Shown piece after piece: positions 1 to 8,359 of a stretch of DNA of 64,000 bases; the first letter of the stretch is position 1, and each line of letters opens with the position of its first letter. Made by a program: the position numbers and the translations under genes. The stretch is from Planctomycetota bacterium (lineage in GTDB: Bacteria; Planctomycetota; B15-G4; SIAN01): assembly GCA_028289345.1 (NCBI GenBank), contig JANQQL010000015.1, positions 310,001-374,000 on the forward strand, written 5' to 3'. The notes below the pieces were generated by a model that was given only the letters and a program-made list of their open reading frames with translations, ran no database searches and was not told where the DNA came from.

Positions 1-337
1 ATCCGTAGGTGTGGATCGGCCACATGACCAGGGAGCCCTGCACCGAAGCACAGGACCGAATGCCGGAATCTCCCCGCTCCAGCTCCTGCATGATGAGACC
101 GTAGGCCACGGCTCCCAGACCCGCGCAGCCGTATCCGTCGAGGTTGGCCCCCAAGAGCTGCATCTCTCCCATCTCGGGAATCAACTCGGTCGGGAATGTG
201 CCGTTTCGGCAGTGCTGGGCAATGATGGGGAGGACCCGCTCGTCGACCCACGAGCGCACGGTGTCCCGGATCATCTTCTCTTCGTCGGTGAGAAGACCGT
301 CTACTTCGAAATAGTCCACGCCCTGGTACTTGCTCAT
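1..337 (-). CDS. gcdH: Acyl-CoA dehydrogenase, glutaryl-CoA dehydrogenase-like (partial, N-terminus)
   Basis: The first 112 codons of a minus-strand gene whose 3' end lies outside the window. The start is the ATG at 337-335 (MSKYQGVDYFEVDGLL). The segment YGCAGLGAVAYGLIMQELER, then GDSGIRSCASVQGSLVM, matches the N-terminal helical domain of glutaryl-CoA dehydrogenases, where YGCAG and RSxxSVQxSLVM are hallmark stretches. The family is flavin-dependent and oxidises and decarboxylates glutaryl-CoA to crotonyl-CoA in lysine and tryptophan breakdown. The gene is divergent from metG, with about 125 bp between the starts. The catalytic glutamate and FAD-binding C-terminal domain are not in the window, so a related acyl-CoA dehydrogenase cannot be excluded. 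A lysine-related cluster lies 5 kb away, but the intervening genes are unrelated. Confidence 0.8.
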   Translation of the reverse strand, partial: MSKYQGVDYFEVDGLLTDEEKMIRDTVRSWVDERVLPIIAQHCRNGTFPTELIPEMGEMQLLGANLDGYGCAGLGAVAYGLIMQELERGDSGIRSCASVQGSLVMWPIHTYG

Positions 338-462
338 CACTCGTCTCTCTACGGAAGGTGCACAGCCCGGCCATCCTATCGGGGCCCCGGAAGGGGGTCA
401 AAGCCCAAGGGAATCGCACTCCGGATCCGTAATCTGTGGGGTTCGACCCCCGGAGAGTTTTC

Positions 463-2277
463 ATGAGCCGACCCACCCTCGTCACCGCCGCGCTGCCCTA
501 CGCCAACGGCCCCCTGCATTTTGGGCACGTCGCGGGCGCGTACCTGCCCTCCGACATCTACGTCCGCTACTTGAAGTCGCGCGGCGAGGACGTGCTGTTC
601 ATGTGTGGGACCGATGAGCACGGCGTGGCCATCACCATGAAAGCCGAACAACAAGGCAAGGGGTATCAGGAGTACGTGGATGGCTGGCACGAAGTCATCG
701 CCGGCTTCTTCGCCAAGCTGGGCATCGAGTTCGACACGTTCTCTCAAACCTCTCACCGGGATCCTCACTACCCCCTGTCCCAAGAGTTCTTTCTGCGACT
801 GCTCGAAAACGGCAAGGTCGAGCCGCGCACGACGCAACAGCACTACTGCCTGAACTGTGACCGCTTTCTCCCTGACCGATTCGTGTTGGGCACCTGCTAC
901 ATCTGTCACGCGAAAGGCGCACGCGGGGACGAGTGCAAGTCCTGCGGGTCCTGGCTGGATGCCACGCGTCTGATCGATCCGGTCTGCGCTCAGTGCTCGA
1001 GCATTCCGGAGCTGCGTGAAACCACTCAGTACGAACTGCAGCTGACGGATTTCCAAGAAGACCCGGCCATGCGCGAGTGGTACCAACGGTTCACTTCGAC
1101 TCAGAAAGCCAACGTGCGAACGTTCGTGGTCAACAAGATGGTCGAAGGGGAAGGCATGAAGGCCCGCGCCATCACCCGCGACTTGCCTTGGGGGGTTCCG
1201 GTCCCTGAAAAGTCACTGCGCGGAGAAGTACTGCAAAGCGTCGAAAACAAAGTCCTCTACGTTTGGTTCGATGCACCAATCGGCTACATCACCGCGACCA
1301 TGGAGTGGGCTCGAGAGCAGGGCACCCCCGACGCTTGGCGCCGCTATTGGATCTGCAAGCACGACGAAGAAGGACCACGTCTGCTGCACTTCATTGGCAA
1401 GGACAACATTCCGTTCCACTGCATCGTGTTCCCTTGCATGCTGGGTTGGCAAGCGCTGGCCGACAAGACATGGAGCGAGTTGCCGGACTTCCATCCCATG
1501 GGCCCCGGCCCGGGAGAACGCTTCGTCTTGCCCGAAGCGGTTCCTGCCAACGAGTTCTACAACCTGGAAGGAAAGAAGTTCAGCACCTCGGACCACTGGT
1601 ACATCGACTTGGCAGGGACGTTCGAGCGCTATTCCAGCGACCAGTTGCGCTACTACCTCGCCAGCTCGATGCCCGAAACCGCCGACAGCAACTTCTACTG
1701 GAAGGACTTCCAGGCCAAGGTGAACGAACTGGCCGACACGCTCGGCAACTTCGCCTTGCGCATCCTACGCTTCGTTCACAAGTACCGGGACGGCAAGGTG
1801 CCCGGCGGCGATCTCACCCAGTCCCCGCTCTTCTCCGACTGCGAGAAAGCCATCCGCGAAGCACGCGATCGCTACGAGTCCGCGCTGTCCTCCTTCGAAT
1901 TTCGTGCGGGCATCAAAGCCTTCCTGGATCTCGCTCGGTTCGGCAACAAGCTGGTCGATGATGAAAAGCCCTGGGCGCTCCGCAAAAGCGACCCGGACAA
2001 GTGTGATGAGGTCCTGGCGATCGGCCTGTTCCTGATCAAGGCGCTGGTCCCGTTGGTTCATCCCTACACCCCCGGCATCGCCGCGGCCCTGAGCCGCATG
2101 CTTGGGACCGAGACGGGTTCTGGTGCCTGGGACGACATGACCCAGCCCCTTCCCGCGGGCCACGCTCTGGGCGAAGTCGAGATGCTGGTCCCGAAGGTCG
2201 AAGACGAGCAGATCGCCGAGGAAGTCGAACGCCTGCACGGACTGGCGGAAGCCGGGGACAACTCCTCGCCCGCTTGA
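463..2277 (+). CDS. metG: Methionyl-tRNA synthetase
   Basis: Class I aminoacyl-tRNA synthetase of 604 residues that charges tRNA-Met in the cytoplasm. The N-terminus LVTAALPYANGPLHFGHVAG contains the HIGH-type signature as HFGH (residues 19-22). The KMSKS loop is KKFSTS near residue 371. The connective peptide (about residues 129-180) carries four Cys-pair knuckles (CLNC, CYIC, CKSC, CAQC), the four-cysteine-pair form that can bind two zinc ions. The protein ends soon after the anticodon-binding domain and lacks the C-terminal Trbp111-like tRNA-binding module found in E. coli MetG. The ATG at 463 is preferred over upstream in-frame codons because the family N-terminus begins right there; the Shine-Dalgarno is weak (GGAGAG). 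Confidence 0.97.
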   Translation: MSRPTLVTAALPYANGPLHFGHVAGAYLPSDIYVRYLKSRGEDVLFMCGTDEHGVAITMKAEQQGKGYQEYVDGWHEVIAGFFAKLGIEFDTFSQTSHRDPHYPLSQEFFLRLLENGKVEPRTTQQHYCLNCDRFLPDRFVLGTCYICHAKGARGDECKSCGSWLDATRLIDPVCAQCSSIPELRETTQYELQLTDFQEDPAMREWYQRFTSTQKANVRTFVVNKMVEGEGMKARAITRDLPWGVPVPEKSLRGEVLQSVENKVLYVWFDAPIGYITATMEWAREQGTPDAWRRYWICKHDEEGPRLLHFIGKDNIPFHCIVFPCMLGWQALADKTWSELPDFHPMGPGPGERFVLPEAVPANEFYNLEGKKFSTSDHWYIDLAGTFERYSSDQLRYYLASSMPETADSNFYWKDFQAKVNELADTLGNFALRILRFVHKYRDGKVPGGDLTQSPLFSDCEKAIREARDRYESALSSFEFRAGIKAFLDLARFGNKLVDDEKPWALRKSDPDKCDEVLAIGLFLIKALVPLVHPYTPGIAAALSRMLGTETGSGAWDDMTQPLPAGHALGEVEMLVPKVEDEQIAEEVERLHGLAEAGDNSSPA

Positions 2278-2686
2278 TCGATCGATGCGGCCAGTCCCTG
2301 GGGCCGGCGGGCCTTGGCTCCCACGATCGCCCCTGGGCGAGCGCCGCGGCCGAAGAATTCCCGCCGGCGAGGCCCCCCTTCGATCACAGCGCTCTCCCGA
2401 GGGGCGGGATTTTCTTGGGACCGGGTGCCGGCGAGGCGGATACCATTCCTGCGGGTGAAAGGCCTCGGAAGGGGTCGGTCGCCGTGCCCACTCGCGGGGG
2501 CTTCGGACCGCGAACCTGTTTTTTCCAGTCAGCGAATCACGGCAGTGAAGTCACGGCAGCAACGTCACAGGTCACTTGTGCAAGTCAAAGCAGTGGTGAG
2601 AGCCGCAGTTCTGGATGCGTCGGTGCGGACTTCCCGTAGTGCTGGATCCTGACGGGAGCAATTTTGCAAAACCTGGAGTAAGAGCA
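2278..2686. other. Intergenic region between metG and the cold-shock gene; likely csp leader
   Basis: About 410 bp without a convincing gene; the open frames have no recognisable protein features. The right part (about 2530-2686) should contain the promoter and a long 5' untranslated leader of the cold-shock gene, as is usual for csp mRNAs. It holds short repeated TCACGGCAG/GTCAC words near 2540-2575. No clear -35/-10 pair was seen. Confidence 0.4.
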
Positions 2687-2902
2687 TTGCGTACCAAAGG
2701 AACTGTGAAGTGGTTCAACGACGAAAAGGGCTTTGGATTCGTCGTTCCGGAAGACGGCTCGAGCGACTGCTTCGTGCACCACTCCGCCATCCAGGCGGAA
2801 GGCTTCAAGACCCTCGTCGAGGGTGAGCCGGTCGAATTCGACATCGTGGAAGGCCAGAAGGGCCCCGCCGCGGACAACCTCGTTCGACTGAATCACCAGT
2901 AG
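2687..2902 (+). CDS. Cold-shock domain protein (CspA family)
   Basis: A 71-residue single OB-fold nucleic-acid-binding protein, the normal size for CspA-family RNA chaperones. It begins [19 protein letters not shown], with RNP1 as KGFGFV and RNP2 as CFVHHSAI; aromatic residues at the RNA-binding face are conserved. The start is taken as TTG at 2687 because a GGAG sits eight bases upstream (2675-2678) and the conserved fold starts at that codon; an upstream in-frame start would add about 24 unrelated residues. A strong intrinsic terminator follows directly, so the gene is probably monocistronic. Confidence 0.92.
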   Translation: MRTKGTVKWFNDEKGFGFVVPEDGSSDCFVHHSAIQAEGFKTLVEGEPVEFDIVEGQKGPAADNLVRLNHQ

Positions 2903-2940
2903 GTCTCCCGCCCCTCGAGGGCCGGAAAACGAAACACTTC

Positions 2941-2984
2941 ACGGCGGCCGTTCCGGAATCCCGGGACGGCCGCCGTTTTTTTTT
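2941..2984 (+). terminator. Rho-independent terminator of the cold-shock gene
   Basis: Perfect 11-bp inverted repeat ACGGCGGCCGT (2941-2951) and ACGGCCGCCGT (2966-2976), with a 14-nt loop, followed by an eight-T run (2977-2984). It lies 38 bp after the csp stop codon. Confidence 0.92.
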
Positions 2985-3118
2985 GTTGGGACCGCCAACA
3001 CTTCTCCGGAAACCAAAGTCGGTCCGAAGAACCATGGCGAACGCGACCAGACACTCGTGCGAGGAAACCGTCAGGCGCGAGTCTTGCCCTTCGCGGGTTT
3101 CACCAAGTCTGACCGCGA

Positions 3119-5047
3119 TCAAAAGTCATCGACGGCGCAAACGGGGAGGCGAAGCAATGATTCGGCTCCTTCTTCGTGGAACACTTGGTGATCGGCGACC
3201 TGGAACTGGTCCTTGCTGGCGGAGTAGATGTCGGTGAAGGTCTGGGGATTCACGTCGTAGAGCGGAAACCACGTGCTGTGCACTTGGACCAGGATCCGGT
3301 GTCCCGCACGGAAACGGTGAAAGCGATCCGGCAGGAAGAACTTCAGCTCGGTCTTCTTGCCCGGCTCCAGCGGTGACGGCTCCGAGAAGCTGTCGCGGAA
3401 TTTCGCACGAAAGATCTCCCCTGCCAAGATGGTCTGGGTTCCATTCATCGGACTGCCAGTCGCGGCAGAGACCTCACTGCCCGGCGGGGACACGTCGATC
3501 AGCTTGACGATCCAGTCCGCATCAGAGCCGGTCGTTGCAAACGTGAGCTCGACCTCCACCCTCCCCGCAATGACCAAGTCTTCTTCCAAAGGCTCGGTGA
3601 GGAATGTCAGCACGTCGTCGCGATCACTCACGAACCGCTGATCCTCGACCATATACCCCGGCTCGGGCATGACCGGTGCCCTCCGGGTGTAGGGCACCGG
3701 GTTGGCGGGGTCACTGGTGAACGGGGTGAATCCCTCGCCGGGCGCAGGCGGTTCGAAGGAAGCGATTCCTTCCCGGCGGAGGAACAGCGGACGGAGCTCT
3801 TCGGATTCAGGCGGCCACTCGTCCAGTTCATGCCAGCGGTTGCCGCCGGTTTCGAAGGCCATCACTTCGGGCAACAGAGGATCCGACTCGTCGCGCAAGT
3901 GGTGTTCGAAGAACGGGAATTCGATCTGATCGCGGAACTGCTCGGACGTCGGCTCGTCGAAGTCCAGGTCGCCCAGAGAAGCGCCATCGTCTCCGGTTCG
4001 CTCACTCCAGCCTCCGTGTCGCCAAGGACCCACCACGAGGAAGTTCTGGTCCGCGTCGTCGTTCTCTTCCACTCGGTGATACAGGTCGATGGGACCGCGG
4101 AAGTCCTCCGCGTCGAACCAGCCTGCCACGTGAAGCACGGCGGGCCGTACGTCATCCAGAACCCGGAGGTTATTTCGTCGCTCCCAGAACTCGTCGTAGT
4201 TGCCGTGGGCCATGAAGTCTTGCCAGCCCTGGACCTTGCCGAAGTACTTCCCCCCGAGCTCGGGAAGTGTGCCCTCTCCCAAGAAGAACCCGTAGCAATC
4301 CGGGGAGGTTCCGGGGTTCAGGATCGGGCCAATGAGAGCCGGGTCGGCTTCCCCACGGCGCACCGCCATGAATGCCATCCACCCGAAGGTGTAGCTGAGG
4401 CGAAAGGCGCCATTGTGATGGAGGTCGTCGCCGAGAAACATGTCCGCCGGCGACGCTTGAGGAGAAACCGCGACCAAAGCGGGATGGGCATCGGCCATGG
4501 CCATCACCGTCTGCCAACCATCGTAGGAGATCCCCCACATCCCCACCCGGCCGTTGTGGCCTTCGACATTCTCCAGCAACCACTCGACGGTGTCGTACGC
4601 GTCGGTGCTCTCGTCGACCGCGGCGGGGTCACTGGGGTCCTGTCGCGACGGCATCAACACTTCCCACTCCCCTTCGGAACGGAACTGACCGCGAACATCC
4701 TGATAGACGAACAGGTATCCAGCCTCCGAGAACAACCTCGATGGCCCCGGGTTCGCGAGAGTCTGCGCCAAAGGCGGTACGGAATACGGAGTGCGCGTCA
4801 TCAGAATGGGCCGGTCTTCTGCAAGTCCCAGAGGCTTGAAAATCTGGGTGTACAACTTCACGCCGTCTCGCATCGGAATCATCGCTTCCGTCGCCGAGTA
4901 CTGGGTTCTTGCCGCCTTGGCCATGCAACAGACGGAGGCAACGAGGACCAGACTCAGCCAGGGCGAAGGGCTCTGCCATCGGCCCTTTGGCAATCGAAGC
5001 CTCCCGTGACCGCAAGACAACGAGCGACCTCTCCCCGAAAGTTTCAT
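3119..5047 (-). CDS. Secreted CocE/NonD-family hydrolase (X-Pro dipeptidyl-peptidase S15-like)
   Basis: A 642-residue alpha/beta hydrolase of the CocE/NonD group, which contains cocaine esterase, glutaryl-7-ACA acylases and S15 peptidases. The N-terminus (about residues 25-47) is a signal peptide ending near AKA-ART, so the enzyme is exported. The catalytic triad is visible: Ser in GISYDG (about S174), Asp in the GWFDAED stretch (about D312) and His in GPWRHGGW (about H344). The C-terminal part fits the jelly-roll domain of the family. The ATG at 5047 is chosen over an upstream in-frame start at 5134 because the signal peptide then lies at the true N-terminus and GAGGA precedes it. The substrate cannot be deduced. 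It is on the same strand as the lysine cluster, but 445 bp separate them. Confidence 0.85.
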   Translation of the reverse strand: MKLSGRGRSLSCGHGRLRLPKGRWQSPSPWLSLVLVASVCCMAKAARTQYSATEAMIPMRDGVKLYTQIFKPLGLAEDRPILMTRTPYSVPPLAQTLANPGPSRLFSEAGYLFVYQDVRGQFRSEGEWEVLMPSRQDPSDPAAVDESTDAYDTVEWLLENVEGHNGRVGMWGISYDGWQTVMAMADAHPALVAVSPQASPADMFLGDDLHHNGAFRLSYTFGWMAFMAVRRGEADPALIGPILNPGTSPDCYGFFLGEGTLPELGGKYFGKVQGWQDFMAHGNYDEFWERRNNLRVLDDVRPAVLHVAGWFDAEDFRGPIDLYHRVEENDDADQNFLVVGPWRHGGWSERTGDDGASLGDLDFDEPTSEQFRDQIEFPFFEHHLRDESDPLLPEVMAFETGGNRWHELDEWPPESEELRPLFLRREGIASFEPPAPGEGFTPFTSDPANPVPYTRRAPVMPEPGYMVEDQRFVSDRDDVLTFLTEPLEEDLVIAGRVEVELTFATTGSDADWIVKLIDVSPPGSEVSAATGSPMNGTQTILAGEIFRAKFRDSFSEPSPLEPGKKTELKFFLPDRFHRFRAGHRILVQVHSTWFPLYDVNPQTFTDIYSASKDQFQVADHQVFHEEGAESLLRLPVCAVDDF

Positions 5048-5492
5048 CGACGAAATCCTCTTTCTTGAACTGTCATCGGCGGATGGGCAAACCGCGAATT
5101 CTCGAATCGCGAAGCAATCCGCGAGGATTGCCATCTCTGTTCACGAAAAGACGCATTCCAAGGCGCCAGGGTTGCAGCAAGAGTCAGGAACTTTGAAAGA
5201 TGCTACCGGTGTCGATCTCACTTGGCCCACGTGCCACAGACTTCTTGGGCCCGATGACCGAAGCGGGGGACGAGCGGGGCATCGAACCGGCCACCGGTCT
5301 CGGAAAGAAGGTCGGCGGAGCCGGACTGTTCGATGAATCTGCATTGACGAGGGATCAGACGACCGAAAGGGGCCAGAGCCGTCGGTCGCTGGCTCTGAAG
5401 TCCGCGCCCTCGGCTCGGCTCCCCGACCGGCGCAAACCGAGCCCCCTGCAGATCGAAAACGAGCGGTGAACTTTGACGCGAGTCGGCAGAGC
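5048..5492. other. Intergenic region, no gene recognised
   Basis: About 445 bp between two minus-strand genes. Short open frames on both strands show no family features or ribosome-binding sites. The promoter of the CocE-like gene is presumably here. Confidence 0.4.
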
Positions 5493-6830
5493 TCAGCCGG
5501 TGTGCCCCTCGGCGACCAGCAGCCGAAAGCCCTCTTCGAGAGCACCGACCAAGGTGTCGATCTCGGACTCCCCCATCGGCGTAGACAAAGTCGCGGTGCA
5601 GGTGTTGATCATCATCAAGCCCGCCGCAAACAAATGGTCCAGGAGGATCTTCAGCAGACGATTCTCCTCCGGCGTCATGAAGGCTTCGCGGTAGTTGCGA
5701 GGTGGCTTCTCTTTCAAGTGCACTCGGAACATGGAACCGGCTCCGGTGACGCAGGCTTTCACCCCGGTCTCACGAATCGCTCGATCGATCCCGTCCATGG
5801 CCCGCTGGCCCAGCCCGTTCAGACGCTCCACCGCCTCCGGATCGAACTTCTCCATCGCGGTGAGTCCCGCGGCCATCGTGACCGGATTGGCAGAAAAGGT
5901 CCCGGAGTGGGGAAACAGCAGCTTGTCCTTGCGCGGGTTCATGACGTCCATCACGTCCGCGCGACCGATCAGCGCTCCCGCGGGGAACCCGCCGCCGATG
6001 ACCTTGCCCAGGGCGGTGAGGTCGGGGGTGAAGTTGTAGCGGCCCTGCATTCCCCCATAAGAGGACCGAAAAGTGATGACCTCGTCCAACACGAACAACG
6101 CGTCGTGGCTGTTGGTCCACTCCCGCAACGTCTGGACGAAAGACGGTTCGACCGGATTCAAGCCGACCCGATGAGGCATCAGGTCGAGCAACACGCACGC
6201 AAGGTCCGTGGCGTGTTCCTCCAGAATCGACAACGCGTGCTCGGTGTCATTGAATGGAATGACGACCACGTCGTCGAGCGCCGAACGCGGAGTTCCATGA
6301 GCGACGGGGACGCTCTGGGGATGATCGACGCTTCCCCAGTTGGTCGGATTGGGCGTCTGACTCACTTCCGCGTAGTCGTATTGTCCGTGATAGGCTCCCT
6401 CGACCTTGGCGATCTTGGGACGGCCCGTGAAAGCTCGCGACGCTTTGAGCGCGGCCATCAGGGCTTCCGTTCCAGAGTTCACGAAGCGCAGCTTGCCGAA
6501 TCCGGGATTGCGCGAGCACAGATGTTCGGCGTACTTGACCTCGATCTCAGTGGCCAAAGTGAACGCCGTTCCCCGGGACAGCTGTTCCGTCACCGCTCCT
6601 ACGATGTCCGGATCGGCGTGCCCGTGAATGAGCGAAGCCATGTTGTTGGCGAAGTCGATGCGCTCGACCCCTTCCAGGTCGACCACTCGGCACCCCCTGC
6701 CTTGCACCGCGTACAGCGGATGCGGATCGCGCAGCACCGTGTTGCGGCTGACTCCCCCGGGAAGCGTTTCGAGGGCACGTTGGTACAGGGTTGCGCTGCG
6801 CGACGGAGCAGCGCCTTGGGAATCACTCAC
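5493..6830 (-). CDS. Class III aminotransferase, glutamate-1-semialdehyde aminomutase-like (possible beta-amino acid aminotransferase)
   Basis: A 445-residue PLP enzyme of fold type I, subgroup III. Visible signatures are LPGGVSRNT near the N-terminus, the phosphate-binding FVNSGTEALMAALKAS, FVLDEVITFRSSYGG with the cofactor Asp, and ALGKVIGGGFPAGALIGR with the Schiff-base lysine. The closest well-known match is glutamate-1-semialdehyde 2,1-aminomutase (HemL), but the family also includes beta-phenylalanine and other beta-amino acid aminotransferases. It lies 13 bp downstream of the CoA-transferase beta subunit in a run with kamA and has no haem-synthesis neighbours. A role in transaminating beta-lysine is therefore more likely than haem synthesis (inference). 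Confidence 0.85.
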   Translation of the reverse strand: MSDSQGAAPSRSATLYQRALETLPGGVSRNTVLRDPHPLYAVQGRGCRVVDLEGVERIDFANNMASLIHGHADPDIVGAVTEQLSRGTAFTLATEIEVKYAEHLCSRNPGFGKLRFVNSGTEALMAALKASRAFTGRPKIAKVEGAYHGQYDYAEVSQTPNPTNWGSVDHPQSVPVAHGTPRSALDDVVVIPFNDTEHALSILEEHATDLACVLLDLMPHRVGLNPVEPSFVQTLREWTNSHDALFVLDEVITFRSSYGGMQGRYNFTPDLTALGKVIGGGFPAGALIGRADVMDVMNPRKDKLLFPHSGTFSANPVTMAAGLTAMEKFDPEAVERLNGLGQRAMDGIDRAIRETGVKACVTGAGSMFRVHLKEKPPRNYREAFMTPEENRLLKILLDHLFAAGLMMINTCTATLSTPMGESEIDTLVGALEEGFRLLVAEGHTG

Positions 6831-6843
6831 GGGTTCGACCTCG

Positions 6844-7500
6844 TTACTGTTCGGCCCGACGAATCGGAGCGGCAGTTCGCTCCTGGACGTACTCGAATTC
6901 CACCCCGGGACTCAACTCCACTAGCTGAAATCCCTCGTTCGTGACCTCGATCACGGCCAAGTCCGTGTAGATCCGGTTGACCACGCCCTTGCCGGTCAAC
7001 GGGTAGCTACAAGCGTCGACCAATTTGGGCTCGCCGGTCTTGGTGCAGTGTTGAGTGGTCACGAAGATCGACTTCACTCCCGCGATCAGGTCCATGGCGC
7101 CGCCCACTGCGGGAATGGCATCGGGGGCCCCGGTGGACCAGTTGGCCAGGTCTCCGTCCTTCGAAACCTGCAACGCCCCCAGGACACAAAGGTCCAGGTG
7201 ACCACCACGAATCATCGCGAAGCTGTCAGCGTGATGGAAATACGAGGCACCGGGCACCACGGTCACTTGCTTTTTGCCCGCGTTGATCAGCTCGGGATGC
7301 CCTTCTCCCGGTTCCGGCGAAGGTCCCATCCCCAGCAGGCCGTTCTCGGTGTGGTAGATGAACTCGCGGCCCTCGGGAACATACTTGGCGACCAGCTCCG
7401 GGATTCCGATCCCGAGGTTCACATAGGAACCGTCCGGGATGTCGAGTGCCAGGCGCTGAGCAATCTCGTCGCGGCTTCTGCCGATTCGCTCCTGGTTCAC
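6844..7500 (-). CDS. 3-oxoacid CoA-transferase, beta subunit
   Basis: A 218-residue family I CoA-transferase subunit, similar to PcaJ/ScoB. It carries LGIGIPELVA and HTENGLLGMGP, where the Glu of the ENG motif forms the covalent glutamyl-CoA intermediate, and GAMDLIAGVKSIFVTTQH typical of the family. Its ATG overlaps the stop codon of the alpha subunit (ATGA, 7497-7500), indicating translational coupling and a 1:1 heteromer. The partners PcaI/J and ScoA/B transfer CoA from succinyl-CoA to 3-oxoadipate or acetoacetate. Next to kamA, the acceptor is probably a 3-oxo acid made from lysine (inference). Confidence 0.92.
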   Translation of the reverse strand: MNQERIGRSRDEIAQRLALDIPDGSYVNLGIGIPELVAKYVPEGREFIYHTENGLLGMGPSPEPGEGHPELINAGKKQVTVVPGASYFHHADSFAMIRGGHLDLCVLGALQVSKDGDLANWSTGAPDAIPAVGGAMDLIAGVKSIFVTTQHCTKTGEPKLVDACSYPLTGKGVVNRIYTDLAVIEVTNEGFQLVELSPGVEFEYVQERTAAPIRRAEQ

Positions 7501-8207
7501 GGGTAGGACACTCCCTGCGCCACCAGCTCGGACTCATGAGCGGGATTCGGCACTTCCACGACCTGGTTGACGAAGATTCCGGGGGTCACAATGACTTCCG
7601 GATCGATCTTCCCCGGAGACACGATCTGTTCGGCCTGAACGATGGTGATCTTGCCGGCCATGGCCATCAGCGGACTGAAGTTGCGCGCCGTCTTGTGGTA
7701 GATCACGTTGCCGTAGGTGTCGGCAACCTTGCCTTTGATCAACGCGACGTCCGCGGAAAGACCGTATTCGAGGACATAGTCCCGACCATCGAAGGAGCGG
7801 ATCTCCTTGCCCTCGGCGAGAGGGGTTCCCACGGAGGTCGGCGTATAGAACGCGGGGATGCCGGCCCCTCCGGCGCGAATCCGCTCGGCCAAAGTTCCCT
7901 GAGGAACCAGCTCGAGCTTGGTCGCTCCGCTGCGGTACAACACCGGAAACACCCGCGAGTTGGTCGAGCGCGGATAAGAGCAGATCATCTTCGAGACTCG
8001 CCCAGCCTTGATCAACGCGGCCAGCCCGACTTCCCCATTGCCCGTGTTGTTGTTGACTACGGTCAAGTCCTTGGCCCCTTGGTCGATCAGCGCGTGAATC
8101 AACTCGATCGGGCTGCCGGCTTCTCCGAAGCCACCGATCATGACCGTCGCTCCATCCGCCACGGCTGCCACGGCTTCGGCCACGCCAGGAACTTGCTTGT
8201 TGATCAT
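7497..8207 (-). CDS. 3-oxoacid CoA-transferase, alpha subunit
   Basis: A 236-residue alpha subunit of a family I CoA-transferase. It has the signatures VMIGGFGEAGSP, NNNTGNGEVGLAAL, VPQGTLAERIRAGGAGIPAF and VTPGIFVNQVV. The overall wording is closest to 3-oxoadipate CoA-transferase PcaI and ScoA. It precedes and overlaps the beta subunit by 4 bp. The 152 bp between this gene and the kamA stop contain no gene, so kamA, both subunits and the aminotransferase may form one minus-strand operon or two adjacent units. Confidence 0.92.
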   Translation of the reverse strand: MINKQVPGVAEAVAAVADGATVMIGGFGEAGSPIELIHALIDQGAKDLTVVNNNTGNGEVGLAALIKAGRVSKMICSYPRSTNSRVFPVLYRSGATKLELVPQGTLAERIRAGGAGIPAFYTPTSVGTPLAEGKEIRSFDGRDYVLEYGLSADVALIKGKVADTYGNVIYHKTARNFSPLMAMAGKITIVQAEQIVSPGKIDPEVIVTPGIFVNQVVEVPNPAHESELVAQGVSYP

Positions 8208-8359
8208 GCCGCTCGGCTCAACTCATACGAACAAGGGATCTCGAGCCCGACAACGAAGCGGGCTTCGATGGACACGAAACGCGAGACAAGAACTCGCACG
8301 AGCAACTTGATCATCCGCTGCCACCCGGCCGGGAGTCACCGACCGGGACTGCTCCAAGA

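Noticed and set aside
395..460. tRNA 3'-half-like sequence (ACTCCGGATCCGTAATC plus a GGGGTTCGACCCC arm) just before metG
   Set aside because: There is no D-arm, the anticodon stem does not pair on the 5' side and there is no acceptor stem; chance resemblance or a small hairpin.
3830..5068. Long plus-strand open frame opposite the CocE-like gene
   Set aside because: GC-rich antisense shadow; the minus strand has a full hydrolase family with a catalytic triad.
5200..5469. 89-codon plus-strand frame between the CocE-like and aminotransferase genes
   Set aside because: No family features, no ribosome-binding site and low-complexity composition.
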